Positions 22,241 to 32,170 of a stretch of DNA of 64,000 nt are shown piece by piece; position 1 is the stretch's first letter; each line of letters opens with the position of its first letter. The stretch is from Peptococcaceae bacterium CEB3 (GTDB taxonomy: Bacteria > Bacillota > Desulfitobacteriia > Desulfitobacteriales > Desulfitobacteriaceae). The notes below the pieces were generated by a model. The model was not told the DNA's origin. It made no database searches and was given only the letters and a program-made list of their open reading frames with translations. The position numbers and the translations under genes are program-made. The stretch is from assembly GCA_001029295.1 (NCBI GenBank), contig LDXJ01000052.1:29-64028 (forward strand). The letters run 5' to 3'.

Positions 22241-23041
22241 TCATGCATATGCCACATCCCGCCCTATGGCCACAAGATTTGTATGCCGACTATATACAAT
22301 CGGCTTGTTATACTCCGCACAAAGCGCTTTTGCCGTCCACATAGCGTGATGCCCGATGTGCTCCGTTAACACAACGATGATGTCGCACGCTTTTATGAAA
22401 CCTTCGTATTCGCTCAGATTTTCCCGCCCCGTCATCGTCGTTACATTAGGATATTTGTCTCGAAAAACATTTTTCCCACGATAGCCTCCAATGATGCCGA
22501 TCTTTTTCGTTGTCAGCAATTCCCATGTGTCCGGGCTGGGTTCCTCTCCATCCCCGGCTACACTGTCCTCTAATTCCGCCGCGGGCGGCAAATCCTCGTT
22601 TTTGGGCTGTAATCGCTTAATTTCGGCCCGCATATCGGAAATTAACGCTTTGAAATTTTCCAGTTTTTCTTGACTCCGGGCAGGGGCCGCCTTCAAATCA
22701 GCAATCGTCTGCTTTAGGCGAACCTGTTGGTCTTCCAGTTCTTTGATTTCGCAATGCGCGGCGGCCAGCTTTTTTTCCAAAACCGCCCGTTTGACCCGTT
22801 CGTCCCGAATCATTACCTTTTTCTTGCGGATCTCCTTTTTGATATTTTCGATCTGGTTTATTTCGCGCTGGAATTGCCGGAATCGAGGCGTATTCACGAT
22901 ATATTCGAAAATGCTGTCAATGACAGCACTAAACTCGGGAGAAAATTTGACCCAACTCGGGTCATATTTTTTGCTCGCCCACGTCGATGCGCATAAGCTT
23001 AGCTCTTGCTCTATGGTCTTTATCGCTTTTTGATCGATCAC
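22241..23041 (-). CDS. Coiled-coil protein with C-terminal DUF2325 domain
   Basis: 266 residues. A long charged helical region (about 55-145, IKKEIRKKKVMIRDE…) is followed by an acidic linker and a DUF2325 domain (IGIIGGYRGKNVF … CDIIVVLTEHIGHHAMWTAK … KPIVYSRH) with conserved histidines. DUF2325 proteins are small Rossmann-like proteins of unknown activity found often on plasmids. GTG 23041 overlaps the dnaE stop (GTGA), so the two are coupled, suggesting a role near replication. Nothing more specific can be said. Confidence 0.75.
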   Translation of the reverse strand: MIDQKAIKTIEQELSLCASTWASKKYDPSWVKFSPEFSAVIDSIFEYIVNTPRFRQFQREINQIENIKKEIRKKKVMIRDERVKRAVLEKKLAAAHCEIKELEDQQVRLKQTIADLKAAPARSQEKLENFKALISDMRAEIKRLQPKNEDLPPAAELEDSVAGDGEEPSPDTWELLTTKKIGIIGGYRGKNVFRDKYPNVTTMTGRENLSEYEGFIKACDIIVVLTEHIGHHAMWTAKALCAEYNKPIVYSRHTNLVAIGRDVAYA

Positions 23042-26037
23042 GTAAATAACACCCCCATCAGTTCGTTATTAATGTTGACGTTTTCCCTTGTCTCCGTTTC
23101 GTCCTCGTCCACCGGCGTGACGCTGCTCAGGATATACTCGTTTTCCCCCCGCGTGGACAGCGTCGCGATCATGACATAGCGATGGTTTTTGGTGACCAGG
23201 CCGACGGTTTCCTTGAATGACATGACGGTTAAAATCTCGGAGGCCGTTAACACTTTAAGCGTCGCCATGGGGTCTCCCTTTCTAGTTCGGCGGTTCTGGA
23301 TTTCGATCGGAACGCCTACGCACTGATAGCGGCCACCCCCGATATCCTTGAAGTCCTCAAGGCCGGAGTCCCCGAAAAATAGTCCCGTAACTTGGAATTG
23401 CCGCATAGGGCTTTGGCTGGGCCGACCCAAACATTCCAAGGCGCCGGCATCCGTCAGCAAAGAGCACGTTTTAGTGGTCAATAATTTCCCCAGTTTGATG
23501 CCGAGCTCGGCAAAGCTTTGAAACGGGGAATACCGGGTAATCACCTCGACAACGTCTTTACGTAGACCTTTGATCCCGCGTAATCCAAACCGTATCCCCC
23601 GGTGGTCGGCCGACGGGGCAAAGCCAAAGCCGTCCGACTCATTGACGCTGGGTGGAAAAATCTCCACTCCCAAGGCACGGATCATGTGCGTATGAGCATT
23701 AAGTTTGTCGTATTTCCCGAGCATCCCCGTCAAATAGGCGGAATAGAACTCCAATGGGTAATAATGGGCCAAATAGGCGGTCCGATAACCAATTTCGGCA
23801 TAGGCCGCGGCATGGCTTTTGTTAAACCCATACTCGGCAAATCGCTCCAGCATCACCCATAACTGATCCACTTTGACTTGAGACATTCCCCCTTCTAAAC
23901 ACCCTTTATAAAACTTAGGCTTAAGCTCCGCAATAATTTCCGGCTTTTTTTTGCCCATTCCTTTGCGGAATTTATCCGCCTCGGACGGGGTGAAGCCGGC
24001 CAATTGCTTGGTGATCTCCATGACCTGTTCTTGATAAACAATTGTCCCGTACGTCTCCCGCAAAATCGGCTCCATCCTCGCATCTATGAGATCGATTGGC
24101 TGACGGCCGAATTTGCGTTCAATCATGCCGGGGATTTCGCTTAGCGGACCCGGCCGATACATAGCGTTTAAGGCCACTAGGTGTGTTTGGCTATTCGGCA
24201 CGAACGCTTTGACCACGTTTATTATCCCCTGCGACTCGAATTGAAAAACCCCAACCGTCCGCCCGGCGGCCAAGTCGCTGAAAATATCGGGATCATTTGG
24301 CTGGAAATTGACGCGCCGGCCAAGGTGCCGTTCCGTCTCTTTGATGACATCCAGGGATTCCAGGCCGAGGATGTCCATTTTGACCAACCAGTCCTCGACT
24401 TTTGACCCCTCCCACTGTGTCACAATCTCGTCCCCGACTTTCGCCAAGGGCACCTCGGTCAGCATAGGCCGGGGGCTGATAGCGAACCCGCACGCGTGAA
24501 CCCCGCGGTGCCTAGGCAATTTCAGCAGCATGTATGAGCGTTCCAGTGCTTGTTTTAAAACCGGGTGTTGGGCTAAGAGCTTATTCGCCAGGGCCGCGTC
24601 CTCGAATTCGCCCGGCACGACGGAATTCAATGTTTTGGAAAACTCAATGGTCAGCGCCGGCCGGATACCGAGGGAACGGGCCGCGTCCTGGAAAGCGCTG
24701 CGCGGCTTAAATTCGCTGAAATTGATGATCCGGCACGTATTTTGTTCTCCGTATTTTTGCCGCAAATATTGAAAGACCTCGTCCCGCCGGGCGGACTCAA
24801 AGTCCATGTCCACGTCCGGCATGGACACCCGTCCGGGAGCCAAAAAGCGTTCAAAGAGCAGTCCGTTGGACAATGGCTCGATGTCTGTGACCCTGAGCAA
24901 ATACATGACGATGGAACCTGCGGCGCTTCCCCGGCCGGGGCCGGTGTAAATATCCTGTTCGCGGGCGAAACGGATAATGTCATAAACGATGTAAGCGTAG
25001 TCCAGCATGTTCATGTCTTTGTACACGCCAAGTTCAAACGCAAAGCGCTCGTTCACCGCCGGCCACTCGTCCGGCGCATAGAGCAATTGCATGTTTTTCC
25101 CGCACTCTTGCCGGATAAACGCCTCAACGTCCGGCACATCCGCACGGGGGACTCGATCGGGGATTTCCGGATTCGTGAGTTCCGCCTTCGAACACCGCTC
25201 CGCGATTTCAAGAGCTCGGGTCAAATACGTTACGGGAAAAATTTCGGCCATTTCGTCGTAAGAGCGGAAATGGCAGTTGGGACATCCCCGCGACTCTTTG
25301 CCATTCCGGATGGTATACAACAAATTTTGGACGGACACATCCTCGGGCCTCAAATAATGCACGTCATTTGTGGCCACGATGGGCGCCCCGGTTCGTTCGG
25401 ACAGTTTGGGCATCGTTTCCAAAACCTTGAGCTCTTCTTCCAGGCCATGATTCATGGTCTCCAGGTAAAAATTGTCCGTCCCGACGATTTCCTGGTAACC
25501 GCGAACCAGGGCGACCGCGGCGTCCATATCGCCCTGGAGCAAAGCTTGCGGGATTTCCCCCTGCACGCATGCGCTCAGGAGGATAATCCCCCGACTGTGC
25601 TCTTTGAGCATGAGCTTGTTGATTCGGGGTTTGCGATCGAGACCCTCCAAATAACCCCGTGTGGACAGGGCGATGATGTTTCCAATCCCTTCGTTGGTCT
25701 CCGCCAAAGCGACCAAATGGTTCCGCCCCAGGTAAAATTCGCAGCCATAAATCGGATGAACCCCGGCTTTGGCGCACGCGTCCCGAAACTCCGGCCAGGC
25801 AGATAGATTTCCATGATCTGTAATAGCCAAATACTCCATACCGTTGTCCGCCGCCGCTTTGACCAAATCCGCGGGCATGGCCCCGCCGTCCAATTCCGAA
25901 TACCCGGAGTGCACGTGCAAATGGGCAAAGGGCGGGGAGTCTGGATCGGGAGTGGGGACGGGGGCAACCTTATTTGTGACTGGCTCCACCCGTAATATCT
26001 GCTTCTCAAAAGACTCTAGAGATCGTTGGGCCAACAT
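23038..26037 (-). CDS. dnaE: DNA polymerase III alpha subunit (DnaE type)
   Basis: 999 residues. The N-terminal PHP domain (HLHVHSGYSELDGG, ITDHGN) is followed by the polymerase core with GRGSAAGS and the catalytic PDVDMDF near residue 408, the fingers region, HhH motifs and a short OB-like C-terminus (TRKGDPMATLKVL). It is about 100-150 residues shorter than cellular DnaE and likely the element's own replicase. ATG 26037 has GGAG upstream. The promoter region (26077-26092) carries the AT-rich operator motif. Confidence 0.9.
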   Translation of the reverse strand: MLAQRSLESFEKQILRVEPVTNKVAPVPTPDPDSPPFAHLHVHSGYSELDGGAMPADLVKAAADNGMEYLAITDHGNLSAWPEFRDACAKAGVHPIYGCEFYLGRNHLVALAETNEGIGNIIALSTRGYLEGLDRKPRINKLMLKEHSRGIILLSACVQGEIPQALLQGDMDAAVALVRGYQEIVGTDNFYLETMNHGLEEELKVLETMPKLSERTGAPIVATNDVHYLRPEDVSVQNLLYTIRNGKESRGCPNCHFRSYDEMAEIFPVTYLTRALEIAERCSKAELTNPEIPDRVPRADVPDVEAFIRQECGKNMQLLYAPDEWPAVNERFAFELGVYKDMNMLDYAYIVYDIIRFAREQDIYTGPGRGSAAGSIVMYLLRVTDIEPLSNGLLFERFLAPGRVSMPDVDMDFESARRDEVFQYLRQKYGEQNTCRIINFSEFKPRSAFQDAARSLGIRPALTIEFSKTLNSVVPGEFEDAALANKLLAQHPVLKQALERSYMLLKLPRHRGVHACGFAISPRPMLTEVPLAKVGDEIVTQWEGSKVEDWLVKMDILGLESLDVIKETERHLGRRVNFQPNDPDIFSDLAAGRTVGVFQFESQGIINVVKAFVPNSQTHLVALNAMYRPGPLSEIPGMIERKFGRQPIDLIDARMEPILRETYGTIVYQEQVMEITKQLAGFTPSEADKFRKGMGKKKPEIIAELKPKFYKGCLEGGMSQVKVDQLWVMLERFAEYGFNKSHAAAYAEIGYRTAYLAHYYPLEFYSAYLTGMLGKYDKLNAHTHMIRALGVEIFPPSVNESDGFGFAPSADHRGIRFGLRGIKGLRKDVVEVITRYSPFQSFAELGIKLGKLLTTKTCSLLTDAGALECLGRPSQSPMRQFQVTGLFFGDSGLEDFKDIGGGRYQCVGVPIEIQNRRTRKGDPMATLKVLTASEILTVMSFKETVGLVTKNHRYVMIATLSTRGENEYILSSVTPVDEDETETRENVNINNELMGVLFT

Positions 26038-26076
26038 GTTCTCATCTCCACTCCGTCTATATTATCCGTTGCCATA

Positions 26077-26101
26077 TTATATATTATCACACAACGGCGT
26101 T
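26077..26101 (-). promoter_or_regulatory. Promoter/operator of dnaE-DUF2325
   Basis: On the minus strand TGTGATAATATATAATATGG overlaps a TATAAT box; a weak -35 (TTTAAA) lies 18 bp upstream at the end of the helicase gene. Confidence 0.5.
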
Positions 26102-27747
26102 TAAAGATCAAGTCCGTTGAAATTGCGGTCCAACCAGGCTAGAGCGGAAACAAACTTGGGTCTTAACGTGTGCCGGTCGATATTGAACGAAGTCTCAGCA
26201 ATGGACATCCCGGCGTTCGCTCCTAATTTTTTGGCGAAGGCCCTCTGCTTTTCTGTTGGGAATAGATCCCACCAGCGCGGCTCGGTCCAACCGTATGGTT
26301 TTTTAAGACCTAATTGTTTGGCGCGATTCTGTCCCCACTGCTCGGCGATATAAAAAGCGAACTCCGGGGGAATCGGATGTTCGATCACCCATTCGTGTTT
26401 ACTGGATAGCCCTAGCATATTCCCACTGACGGCACCTCGGATTAAATGGACCGATTCTCCGTTTCCCACGCTTAAGCTATACCCTTCCTCGCCATATTTA
26501 ATCCAGCGGAAGTGCGGATCGTGATAGAGCCCAAACTCCTCCAAATCTGTCGCATCACCTTCTAGCCAGCCATGGCTCCCTCGTTCCCCCCCGTCAGATT
26601 GCATTTGTTTAAAAAACTCAAGCTGCGCTCTTGGCATTTCTCTCAACAATTCTTGTGGGGTTCTGGCTTCTGGCACAATATCCGAGAGCCCGATCGAATG
26701 CTTCCGGGAGTTGTCGGTGATGTCGATAATCAAGGCGTCCCGTTTACCGGGATATAAGCGAAGCGCCCGGCCAATCATTTGCACGTATAATGCCGCGGAC
26801 TGTGTTGGCCGGGCCATGATGACGCAGTCGGTCTCGGGATCATCAAAACCCTCCGTCAAGATTTCACAATTCACTAAGACGTCTAAATCGCGATTTTTGT
26901 ATGCGTTTAAAATGTCCCGCCGTTCAGACATTGAGAGGCCACCGTAAATCCCCTGCACCCTAACCCCTTCGCGAACGAATGCCTCCGTTAATGCCTTGAC
27001 ATTTTCAACGTCCACGGTAAAAACAATAGCTTTCCGTTCCGACGCGAATTCCTGATAACTTTTTACGATTTTCTCATGTCGGCTGGAATCGTTAACGGCA
27101 ATCCCCAAAAGATGTTGGTCAAAGTCGCCGCGCACGGTACGGACATGCCGCTCATCCAGATCGACGCCCGTTTGAACAAATTTCGGTTTGGGCGGTACCA
27201 AATAATCGGCTAAGACCATTTCCATGATCGAACGGTGGTAAACAACTTGGTCAAAGACATTCCCGACCAAAGACTTTTTATCGAGACGTATAGGCGTTGC
27301 CGTAAAGCCAAGTAGCAAATCCGGTTCCACTTTTTCGATAACCCGACGATAACTTTTAGCACTGGCATGATGGGCTTCGTCAATCACCAACAAACGCGGC
27401 GGATTCGCTTCGATGAAGGCGTTTAACCGTTTTTCCCGATTTAATGTTTGCACAGATGCAACGGTCACAAGGCGATCTGTGTCGTTGCGCTCACCTTTCA
27501 CAATACCGATTGTGTCCGGAGACACGCCGATGACACGCAGCTTGTCGGCGGTTTGCGTGATAAGCTCGTCGCGGTGCACTAAAACCAGAGACGGCCAGCC
27601 AAAATCTGTTTGTCTCTTGATGAATGTCGCGAAAACAATGGTCTTCCCTGTCCCCGTAGGCAGCACGATCAACTGCTTTGTAATGCCTCGTTGGTATGTC
27701 TTATTGATTGCGTCAAGGCAATGCTGTTGGTACGGTCGTAATTCCAT
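26101..27747 (-). CDS. Superfamily 2 DEAD/DEAH helicase
   Basis: 548 residues. Walker A LPTGTGKT near residue 30, DEAH in LLVIDEAHH near 120, TATP and the C-terminal helicase motifs (CEILTEGFDDPETDCVIMARPT, QMIGRALR). The first ~350 residues are the helicase; the last ~190 contain W-rich segments with no motif I know. Likely an ATP-dependent DNA translocase in replication or repair. Start ATG 27747 has GAGGTAA. It faces the iteron-rich non-coding region, as an origin-proximal gene would. Confidence 0.85.
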   Translation of the reverse strand: MELRPYQQHCLDAINKTYQRGITKQLIVLPTGTGKTIVFATFIKRQTDFGWPSLVLVHRDELITQTADKLRVIGVSPDTIGIVKGERNDTDRLVTVASVQTLNREKRLNAFIEANPPRLLVIDEAHHASAKSYRRVIEKVEPDLLLGFTATPIRLDKKSLVGNVFDQVVYHRSIMEMVLADYLVPPKPKFVQTGVDLDERHVRTVRGDFDQHLLGIAVNDSSRHEKIVKSYQEFASERKAIVFTVDVENVKALTEAFVREGVRVQGIYGGLSMSERRDILNAYKNRDLDVLVNCEILTEGFDDPETDCVIMARPTQSAALYVQMIGRALRLYPGKRDALIIDITDNSRKHSIGLSDIVPEARTPQELLREMPRAQLEFFKQMQSDGGERGSHGWLEGDATDLEEFGLYHDPHFRWIKYGEEGYSLSVGNGESVHLIRGAVSGNMLGLSSKHEWVIEHPIPPEFAFYIAEQWGQNRAKQLGLKKPYGWTEPRWWDLFPTEKQRAFAKKLGANAGMSIAETSFNIDRHTLRPKFVSALAWLDRNFNGLDL

Positions 27748-28556
27748 AAATTTTTACCTCACTCAATTTTTTTGTCGCCGGCTCGCGGTTGCGGTCGCGA
27801 AGCGAGGGGAGAGAATGGCCAAAAAAGAGGGGGGGGTATCCCTTGTGGGATTTTAATAAAAATGTGGAACAGTGGAACAGAAGTGGAACAGAATGTGGAA
27901 CAAATAAATCCTTTAGTAATGCGGGTTTAGACCCTATATATATATATTGTTCCACTGTTCCACCATAAAAAGTAGATCTATACGGAGGGCTAACACCTAT
28001 AGTTTTTATCTATAGGTGTTATAGATCCAGCTCCCCTTATAATACATATACATGCTTTTTTTTGTGTGGAACAAAAAAATGAAAAACACGTTCAAACCCT
28101 TTCGTGGCATGGGTTTGACCCTGTTCCACACCGGGTGGAACAAAACATATTGGCCTAAAATGTCCTCCCACGGTGGACATCAAAAATCCCATAACCATGC
28201 GGTTTTGCTGGGTTTTTGCTTCCAGTTGTTCCCAATTCTCTGTTCCACCCCCAAGTGGAACAGAGTGGCACAAATCGTGGAACACATACCGCTACCCCCG
28301 GTATACTTTTCTCAGTGGTTCTCATTTAGGGATTTTCGAGGACATTTTACGTATTTTGTCCTCCCCACGCGGACGTTTTTCGTCTTTCGCAATGTCTCTA
28401 GGTGGCGGACATTTTGTCAATTTGTCTCCTATACACGGACGCACTCACTAACATACCCCACCCTGGTATTTTGGCGATTAAATGTCGAAAGGCGATGGGG
28501 GGATGACCACGTTACAGGGAATCCTCTGACTTCAGTCAGGAGTGGTTGACTGGATA
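27748..28556. repeat. Iteron-rich non-coding region, candidate replication origin
   Basis: Over 800 bp without a convincing gene. The 8-mer GTGGAACA or its complement occurs 12 times between 27864 and 28284: direct at 27864, 27872, 27883, 27895, 28066, 28135, 28255 and 28277; inverted at 27948, 27956, 28122 and 28241. Other structure: an alternating TATATATATATA stretch at 27937, a 12-bp perfect inverted repeat at 27991-28002/28010-28021, and four imperfect GTCC/GGAC hairpins between 28158 and 28440. Flanking genes are a helicase and a DUF927 protein. Iterons plus AT-rich DNA beside replication genes point to an origin; a partition site is the alternative. Confidence 0.7.
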
Positions 28557-30764
28557 TTAAGCCTGCTCGTCGTCATTTCTATTTTCGAACGCAAAACGAT
28601 ACATCCATATTGTCTCATCCCCAATTCTGGTTTTTGCTACATCCCTATCCTTCCCCGGGATAAAAATCCCTGTTTTTTTGGCCGCCGTAACAACCCCAGA
28701 CGTTGTAATCCCCATGTAGGCACCCTCCTTTACCACGCGATCCAGCGCCTCTTTCGTCCAACGGTATTCCACTTGGTCGTCGGGTTTGGAAATTCGCCGT
28801 CCCCACCATCCGGTTGGCGGCTCTCTCTTATCTTGGTCTTCAGATTCCCAGAATTTCTCGCGATTCATCACACTCTTAACTTGTAACCATTCCAACATGC
28901 GCTGATTATGGTCTCGTCCCACCGGTGCGGCGTCGTCCACAATCCGAGTCGCGATTGTTTTCCAGGCGTCGACCATATAAGCGGTCTGGTCGGAGTCTTC
29001 GGGGATCCACCCCTGGTCGATAAATAGGTTGGTCAAAATTTCCACAGTTACGCCAACGATGGACATGGCTTCTATCGTTCGGGTGGCAATACCCATATCG
29101 CGGTTTTCGAGGGATATATTTCTCTCTAGAAATTCCTTGAGTCCGGCACGACGTTCGGTAAACCAATCCTGGCCGTAGGTTTCGCGGATTTCCAAAACAC
29201 GCTGCATAAAGAGAGGGAACAACGAGCCGTAATAGCGCGCCGTGTTCCGCTCAACCTCATTGGCCGTTTCACCCGAGGAAAAAAACCGGTTCTGGCTCCC
29301 GATTTCAAAGATGCGGACGTCGCTTCCGGATGTGGCCACATATTCTTTCAGGCGGAATTCTGCGGTGGAAAGCGCGGTCAAATTCCACGATGTGGTCTCG
29401 GCCATACGGGACTTGCCTATGCTTCCCCGCGTGCGTCCCACGCCGTTGGTCAGCATGTAAGCGATGTCTTTTCTTTTCTCGGCCGTTGACTCCGCCCGTT
29501 TTCCCTGTCCGCTGTTTTGGGCGTCGTCCAGCGCGAGGGGAATGTTTCGCATTGTGGCCGCCCGGCTTTCTAACCCCACCACGGATGCGTCCCACCCCAT
29601 ATATCCCAACCCGCGTTCCGGCTTCATAACCGCCGAGACCGCCAAATACAGCAAAATCGACTTCCCTTCGGATGACGAACCGAAAATATGGGTAATCCAA
29701 CCGGTGTTTCGGTTGACTAGCGGCAAAATGGCACTGCTTAAATGAGACGCCAAAACAAAAAGCGGGTATGAATTGGTCCAGCCCTCAGCGGCCGGTTCAA
29801 AAACGTTCTGAAACCACTCTTGGGCCGTGCCCTTCGCTTCCATGGCTTTCGCCAACCGCAACGTTTCCGTGTCGTTCCAGAGGGTAATAGGCTTGCTTTC
29901 GTTCGCTCCGATTAGGTTTTCCCCGTGCACAAATCCGCTGAAATCCGGTCTCCAACCAAAGCGGGTGTAATAGGTTTCTGTTTCGATTATTGTCCCGTTT
30001 GTTTCTAAATACTCCGACATATAGGTCATTGTGGCTAGAATTTTTGCTGGATCTACGGCTAGTCCATGGCAGAGGACATTTTCCCCGAATTTTCGTTTAT
30101 CCAACAGATCCAAATGCTTGCATATGGTGGTCCTCCATTTCCCGGCACTAGTCTGGAAGAGAATTTCGTATTGCGGATCTTGGATATCGTCAATATCGAC
30201 AAATTGCCTTGTGATCAAGGCCCCCCTGGACAATAGTTTAGTTGTCCCTTTCCAAACCCCGCCTTTTTCGTCCACCGAATACTGGATGTTGGGTAATCGA
30301 AGTCCATCCGCAATCTCCGGTAGATCTAAATGGGTATAAAACGGGGCAATGAGTTCCCCAACCTTATAGTCCCCCTGTGCCTCTAAAACCTCGTAAACAT
30401 CCGAGATCACCCCGCTAATCATATTGCGCTGCTCGGGGCCATTGGTAATGTCCCGCATAAAATTAGCAAAACGACTAAAAGGTTCTCCGCTCAGAAACGT
30501 TTCGTTCTGAGAAAGACTTTCCCACTTTTCGGCGACATCCAACAAAATTCCTCGGATGGCCGGAATGTCGTCACGCATGGCGTACCTTTGAACTCCCTGG
30601 ACAAAATTGAGGTTGTGTTTTAACATGTCCATCAATTCATCCACTGTGGTCGTTGCGTGGACGCCTTGGATGAGTTCGTCACAGCCAAAACGGATGTAGC
30701 GTCGGAGTCTGCGGAATTCCGGCGTGCGTTGTAATTCTGGTTGTTGGTCTGGAATGGAGATCAA
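28557..30764 (-). CDS. DUF927-family replication protein/ATPase
   Basis: 735 residues. The central region fits DUF927: IFGSSSEGKSILL (Walker A) near residue 360, ALDDAQN as Walker B region near 410, and LTNGVGRTRG. DUF927 proteins occur on plasmids and phages, often next to primases, and are thought to be helicase-like. The first ~200 residues are helical; the C-terminus includes a winged-helix-like segment. TTG 30764 touches its ribosome binding site (AAAAGGGG), so ATT 30755 is an alternative start. It reads toward the iteron region. Confidence 0.75.
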   Translation of the reverse strand: MISIPDQQPELQRTPEFRRLRRYIRFGCDELIQGVHATTTVDELMDMLKHNLNFVQGVQRYAMRDDIPAIRGILLDVAEKWESLSQNETFLSGEPFSRFANFMRDITNGPEQRNMISGVISDVYEVLEAQGDYKVGELIAPFYTHLDLPEIADGLRLPNIQYSVDEKGGVWKGTTKLLSRGALITRQFVDIDDIQDPQYEILFQTSAGKWRTTICKHLDLLDKRKFGENVLCHGLAVDPAKILATMTYMSEYLETNGTIIETETYYTRFGWRPDFSGFVHGENLIGANESKPITLWNDTETLRLAKAMEAKGTAQEWFQNVFEPAAEGWTNSYPLFVLASHLSSAILPLVNRNTGWITHIFGSSSEGKSILLYLAVSAVMKPERGLGYMGWDASVVGLESRAATMRNIPLALDDAQNSGQGKRAESTAEKRKDIAYMLTNGVGRTRGSIGKSRMAETTSWNLTALSTAEFRLKEYVATSGSDVRIFEIGSQNRFFSSGETANEVERNTARYYGSLFPLFMQRVLEIRETYGQDWFTERRAGLKEFLERNISLENRDMGIATRTIEAMSIVGVTVEILTNLFIDQGWIPEDSDQTAYMVDAWKTIATRIVDDAAPVGRDHNQRMLEWLQVKSVMNREKFWESEDQDKREPPTGWWGRRISKPDDQVEYRWTKEALDRVVKEGAYMGITTSGVVTAAKKTGIFIPGKDRDVAKTRIGDETIWMYRFAFENRNDDEQA

Positions 30765-30791
30765 CCCCTTTTTGCCCTAGAATTAAATGGC

Positions 30792-30989
30792 TCAACGTTC
30801 TTGCTGCGTCTTCGTCCGCGCTTTCAGCCAATTTTCTAATGCTTCTCGGGTGTAATATTTTCGCCCTTTGCTATTTAGACTCAATGTTACAAAGGGGATC
30901 CCGCTCTTGGAGTTGTTTACTAAAATTCCCAAATAGTTTGGCGTAATCCCCAAAAACTCAGCGGCCTCTTTCCTGTTCATTAGTTTCAC
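30792..30989 (-). CDS. Excisionase-like MerR-type DNA-binding protein
   Basis: 65 residues: MNRKEAAEFLGITPNYLGILV is the helix-turn-helix of the excisionase/HTH_17 family, followed by a wing (GRKYYTREALENWL). Such proteins bend DNA in recombination or act as small regulators. GTG 30989 has TAGGAG upstream; ATG 30980 is possible. It precedes the DUF927 gene by 27 bp. Confidence 0.75.
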   Translation of the reverse strand: MKLMNRKEAAEFLGITPNYLGILVNNSKSGIPFVTLSLNSKGRKYYTREALENWLKARTKTQQER

Positions 30990-31066
30990 TTAAGAATCAC
31001 TCCTATTTATTGTTTATTCTCATCCCGACTCTCCCATGATTATATTTTAGCACTCCATCAAATAAT

Positions 31067-31103
31067 ATCAAGAGCCGGCACGCACATCGTTTCGGCTCTT
31101 GAT
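31067..31103 (-). terminator. Hairpin terminator after the primase gene
   Basis: ATCAAGAGCCG and CGGCTCTTGAT form an 11-bp stem just after the primase stop; the tail on the minus strand is ATTATTTG. The hairpin also overlaps an AT-rich operator motif (31055-31071). Confidence 0.6.
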
Positions 31104-31114
31104 CGGTTATCTTA

Positions 31115-32083
31115 TCAAGTATTTCCTTTTTTTGCGTACCGCCCCGGGGTCAGCGCCTTGCACGTTCTCAGCTTTGAACATTCAAACCCCCAGCCGGAAT
31201 TGACGAGGTATTGACAGCTGTGAGGATAGCCCGCTCGGATGGCATGGAGGATTTTTTTCTGGGTCTCGACCGCTTTATAGCGAGGGTCCTCGCTGGATAT
31301 CTGGTGGATCATGACTTCCCCGCCCTCGTAGCGGATAAGACTCGTGATCAGCGCATACCAAAGCGGCTCCGGGATATGCTCCGCGTGGTCAAGGCACCAG
31401 CCGAAAAACTCACACCCGTGCATAGCCTTGTTTAAGGCCGGCAGGGGAAACTGGTAAATCTCCTGCCGGTTCGTAACGCTTAATTTTCTCCCGGACTTTT
31501 CGGCCATGCCCTGGAATACGCTGACGGGATAGCGGATATCGGGATGCCAAGAGATTATTTCGGCTTTTCGCATCGTTTCAGGCTTGATATTCATGGTCCC
31601 GGGGACCCGAAAAATCCGCGCCAAATCCGTGGCCGCCATATCCCCGCCCATGTGCCGTGTGAGACCGCGTTCGATGGCCGCGGCGTCGTCTCTCGTCTCA
31701 TCGTCGGGCGTCGGGTAAAAATCATCCAGGAGCCAATAGGCGTGATAGCCTCCTCCGGAATCGACCAAAACGCTGGGCAACGGGTCTAATTTTTGCACCT
31801 GTTCCCACGCTTCGCTCTTTGGCCGCCCGTGGGCGTCGATGTCCGCCCAAAGTACGGAAATTCCGGAGACGTCATGAATCTCTTTGCCCTCCGGCGTATT
31901 GCGCGGACAGAGCGAAAAATAACAGTGGGCCTTGGTGTCGTAATACTCGACCAACCGGTCTATTTTTTCCCAGCTCTCCGCTCCCCCTAAATCAACTGAA
32001 TATCGTCGAATACTTTTATTGGGGTGTATGAATCGCAGTTCGACACACCCATGAGCGTTTTTGAATATTTCCTGAAAGAACAT
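31115..32083 (-). CDS. Plasmid-type prim-pol primase (archaeo-eukaryotic primase family)
   Basis: 322 residues. The first ~200 form an AEP/prim-pol core: VLWADIDAHG near residue 75 (metal-binding acidic pair), VDSGGGYHAYWLL near 107, and a basic RIFRVPGTMN. The C-terminal part (about 215-315) resembles a PriCT-type helical domain with cysteines (CQYLVNSGWGFECSKLRTC) that may bind metal. It would lay primers for the element's DnaE. Start ATG 32083 with AAAGGAG. Neighbours: DUF927 downstream, a candidate SSB upstream. Confidence 0.8.
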   Translation of the reverse strand: MFFQEIFKNAHGCVELRFIHPNKSIRRYSVDLGGAESWEKIDRLVEYYDTKAHCYFSLCPRNTPEGKEIHDVSGISVLWADIDAHGRPKSEAWEQVQKLDPLPSVLVDSGGGYHAYWLLDDFYPTPDDETRDDAAAIERGLTRHMGGDMAATDLARIFRVPGTMNIKPETMRKAEIISWHPDIRYPVSVFQGMAEKSGRKLSVTNRQEIYQFPLPALNKAMHGCEFFGWCLDHAEHIPEPLWYALITSLIRYEGGEVMIHQISSEDPRYKAVETQKKILHAIRAGYPHSCQYLVNSGWGFECSKLRTCKALTPGRYAKKGNT

Positions 32084-32110
32084 GGACCGGTCTCCTTTCG
32101 TGTGAAAAAT

Positions 32111-32137
32111 AAGGCCCTTGCAACATACAAGGGCCTT
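32111..32137 (-). terminator. Intrinsic terminator after the SSB-like gene
   Basis: AAGGCCCTTG/CAAGGGCCTT with a 7-base loop, then ATTTTTC on the minus strand: a textbook terminator between the SSB-like gene and the primase gene. Confidence 0.85.
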
Positions 32138-32170
32138 AGCTAGAAAGAAGGGAAGGGGTTCACAAAAAAA

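Noticed and set aside
28052-28549. Open frames in the iteron region
   Set aside because: They are built from the repeated GTGGAACA/TGTTCCAC units and hairpins and have aromatic, low-information products without ribosome binding sites.
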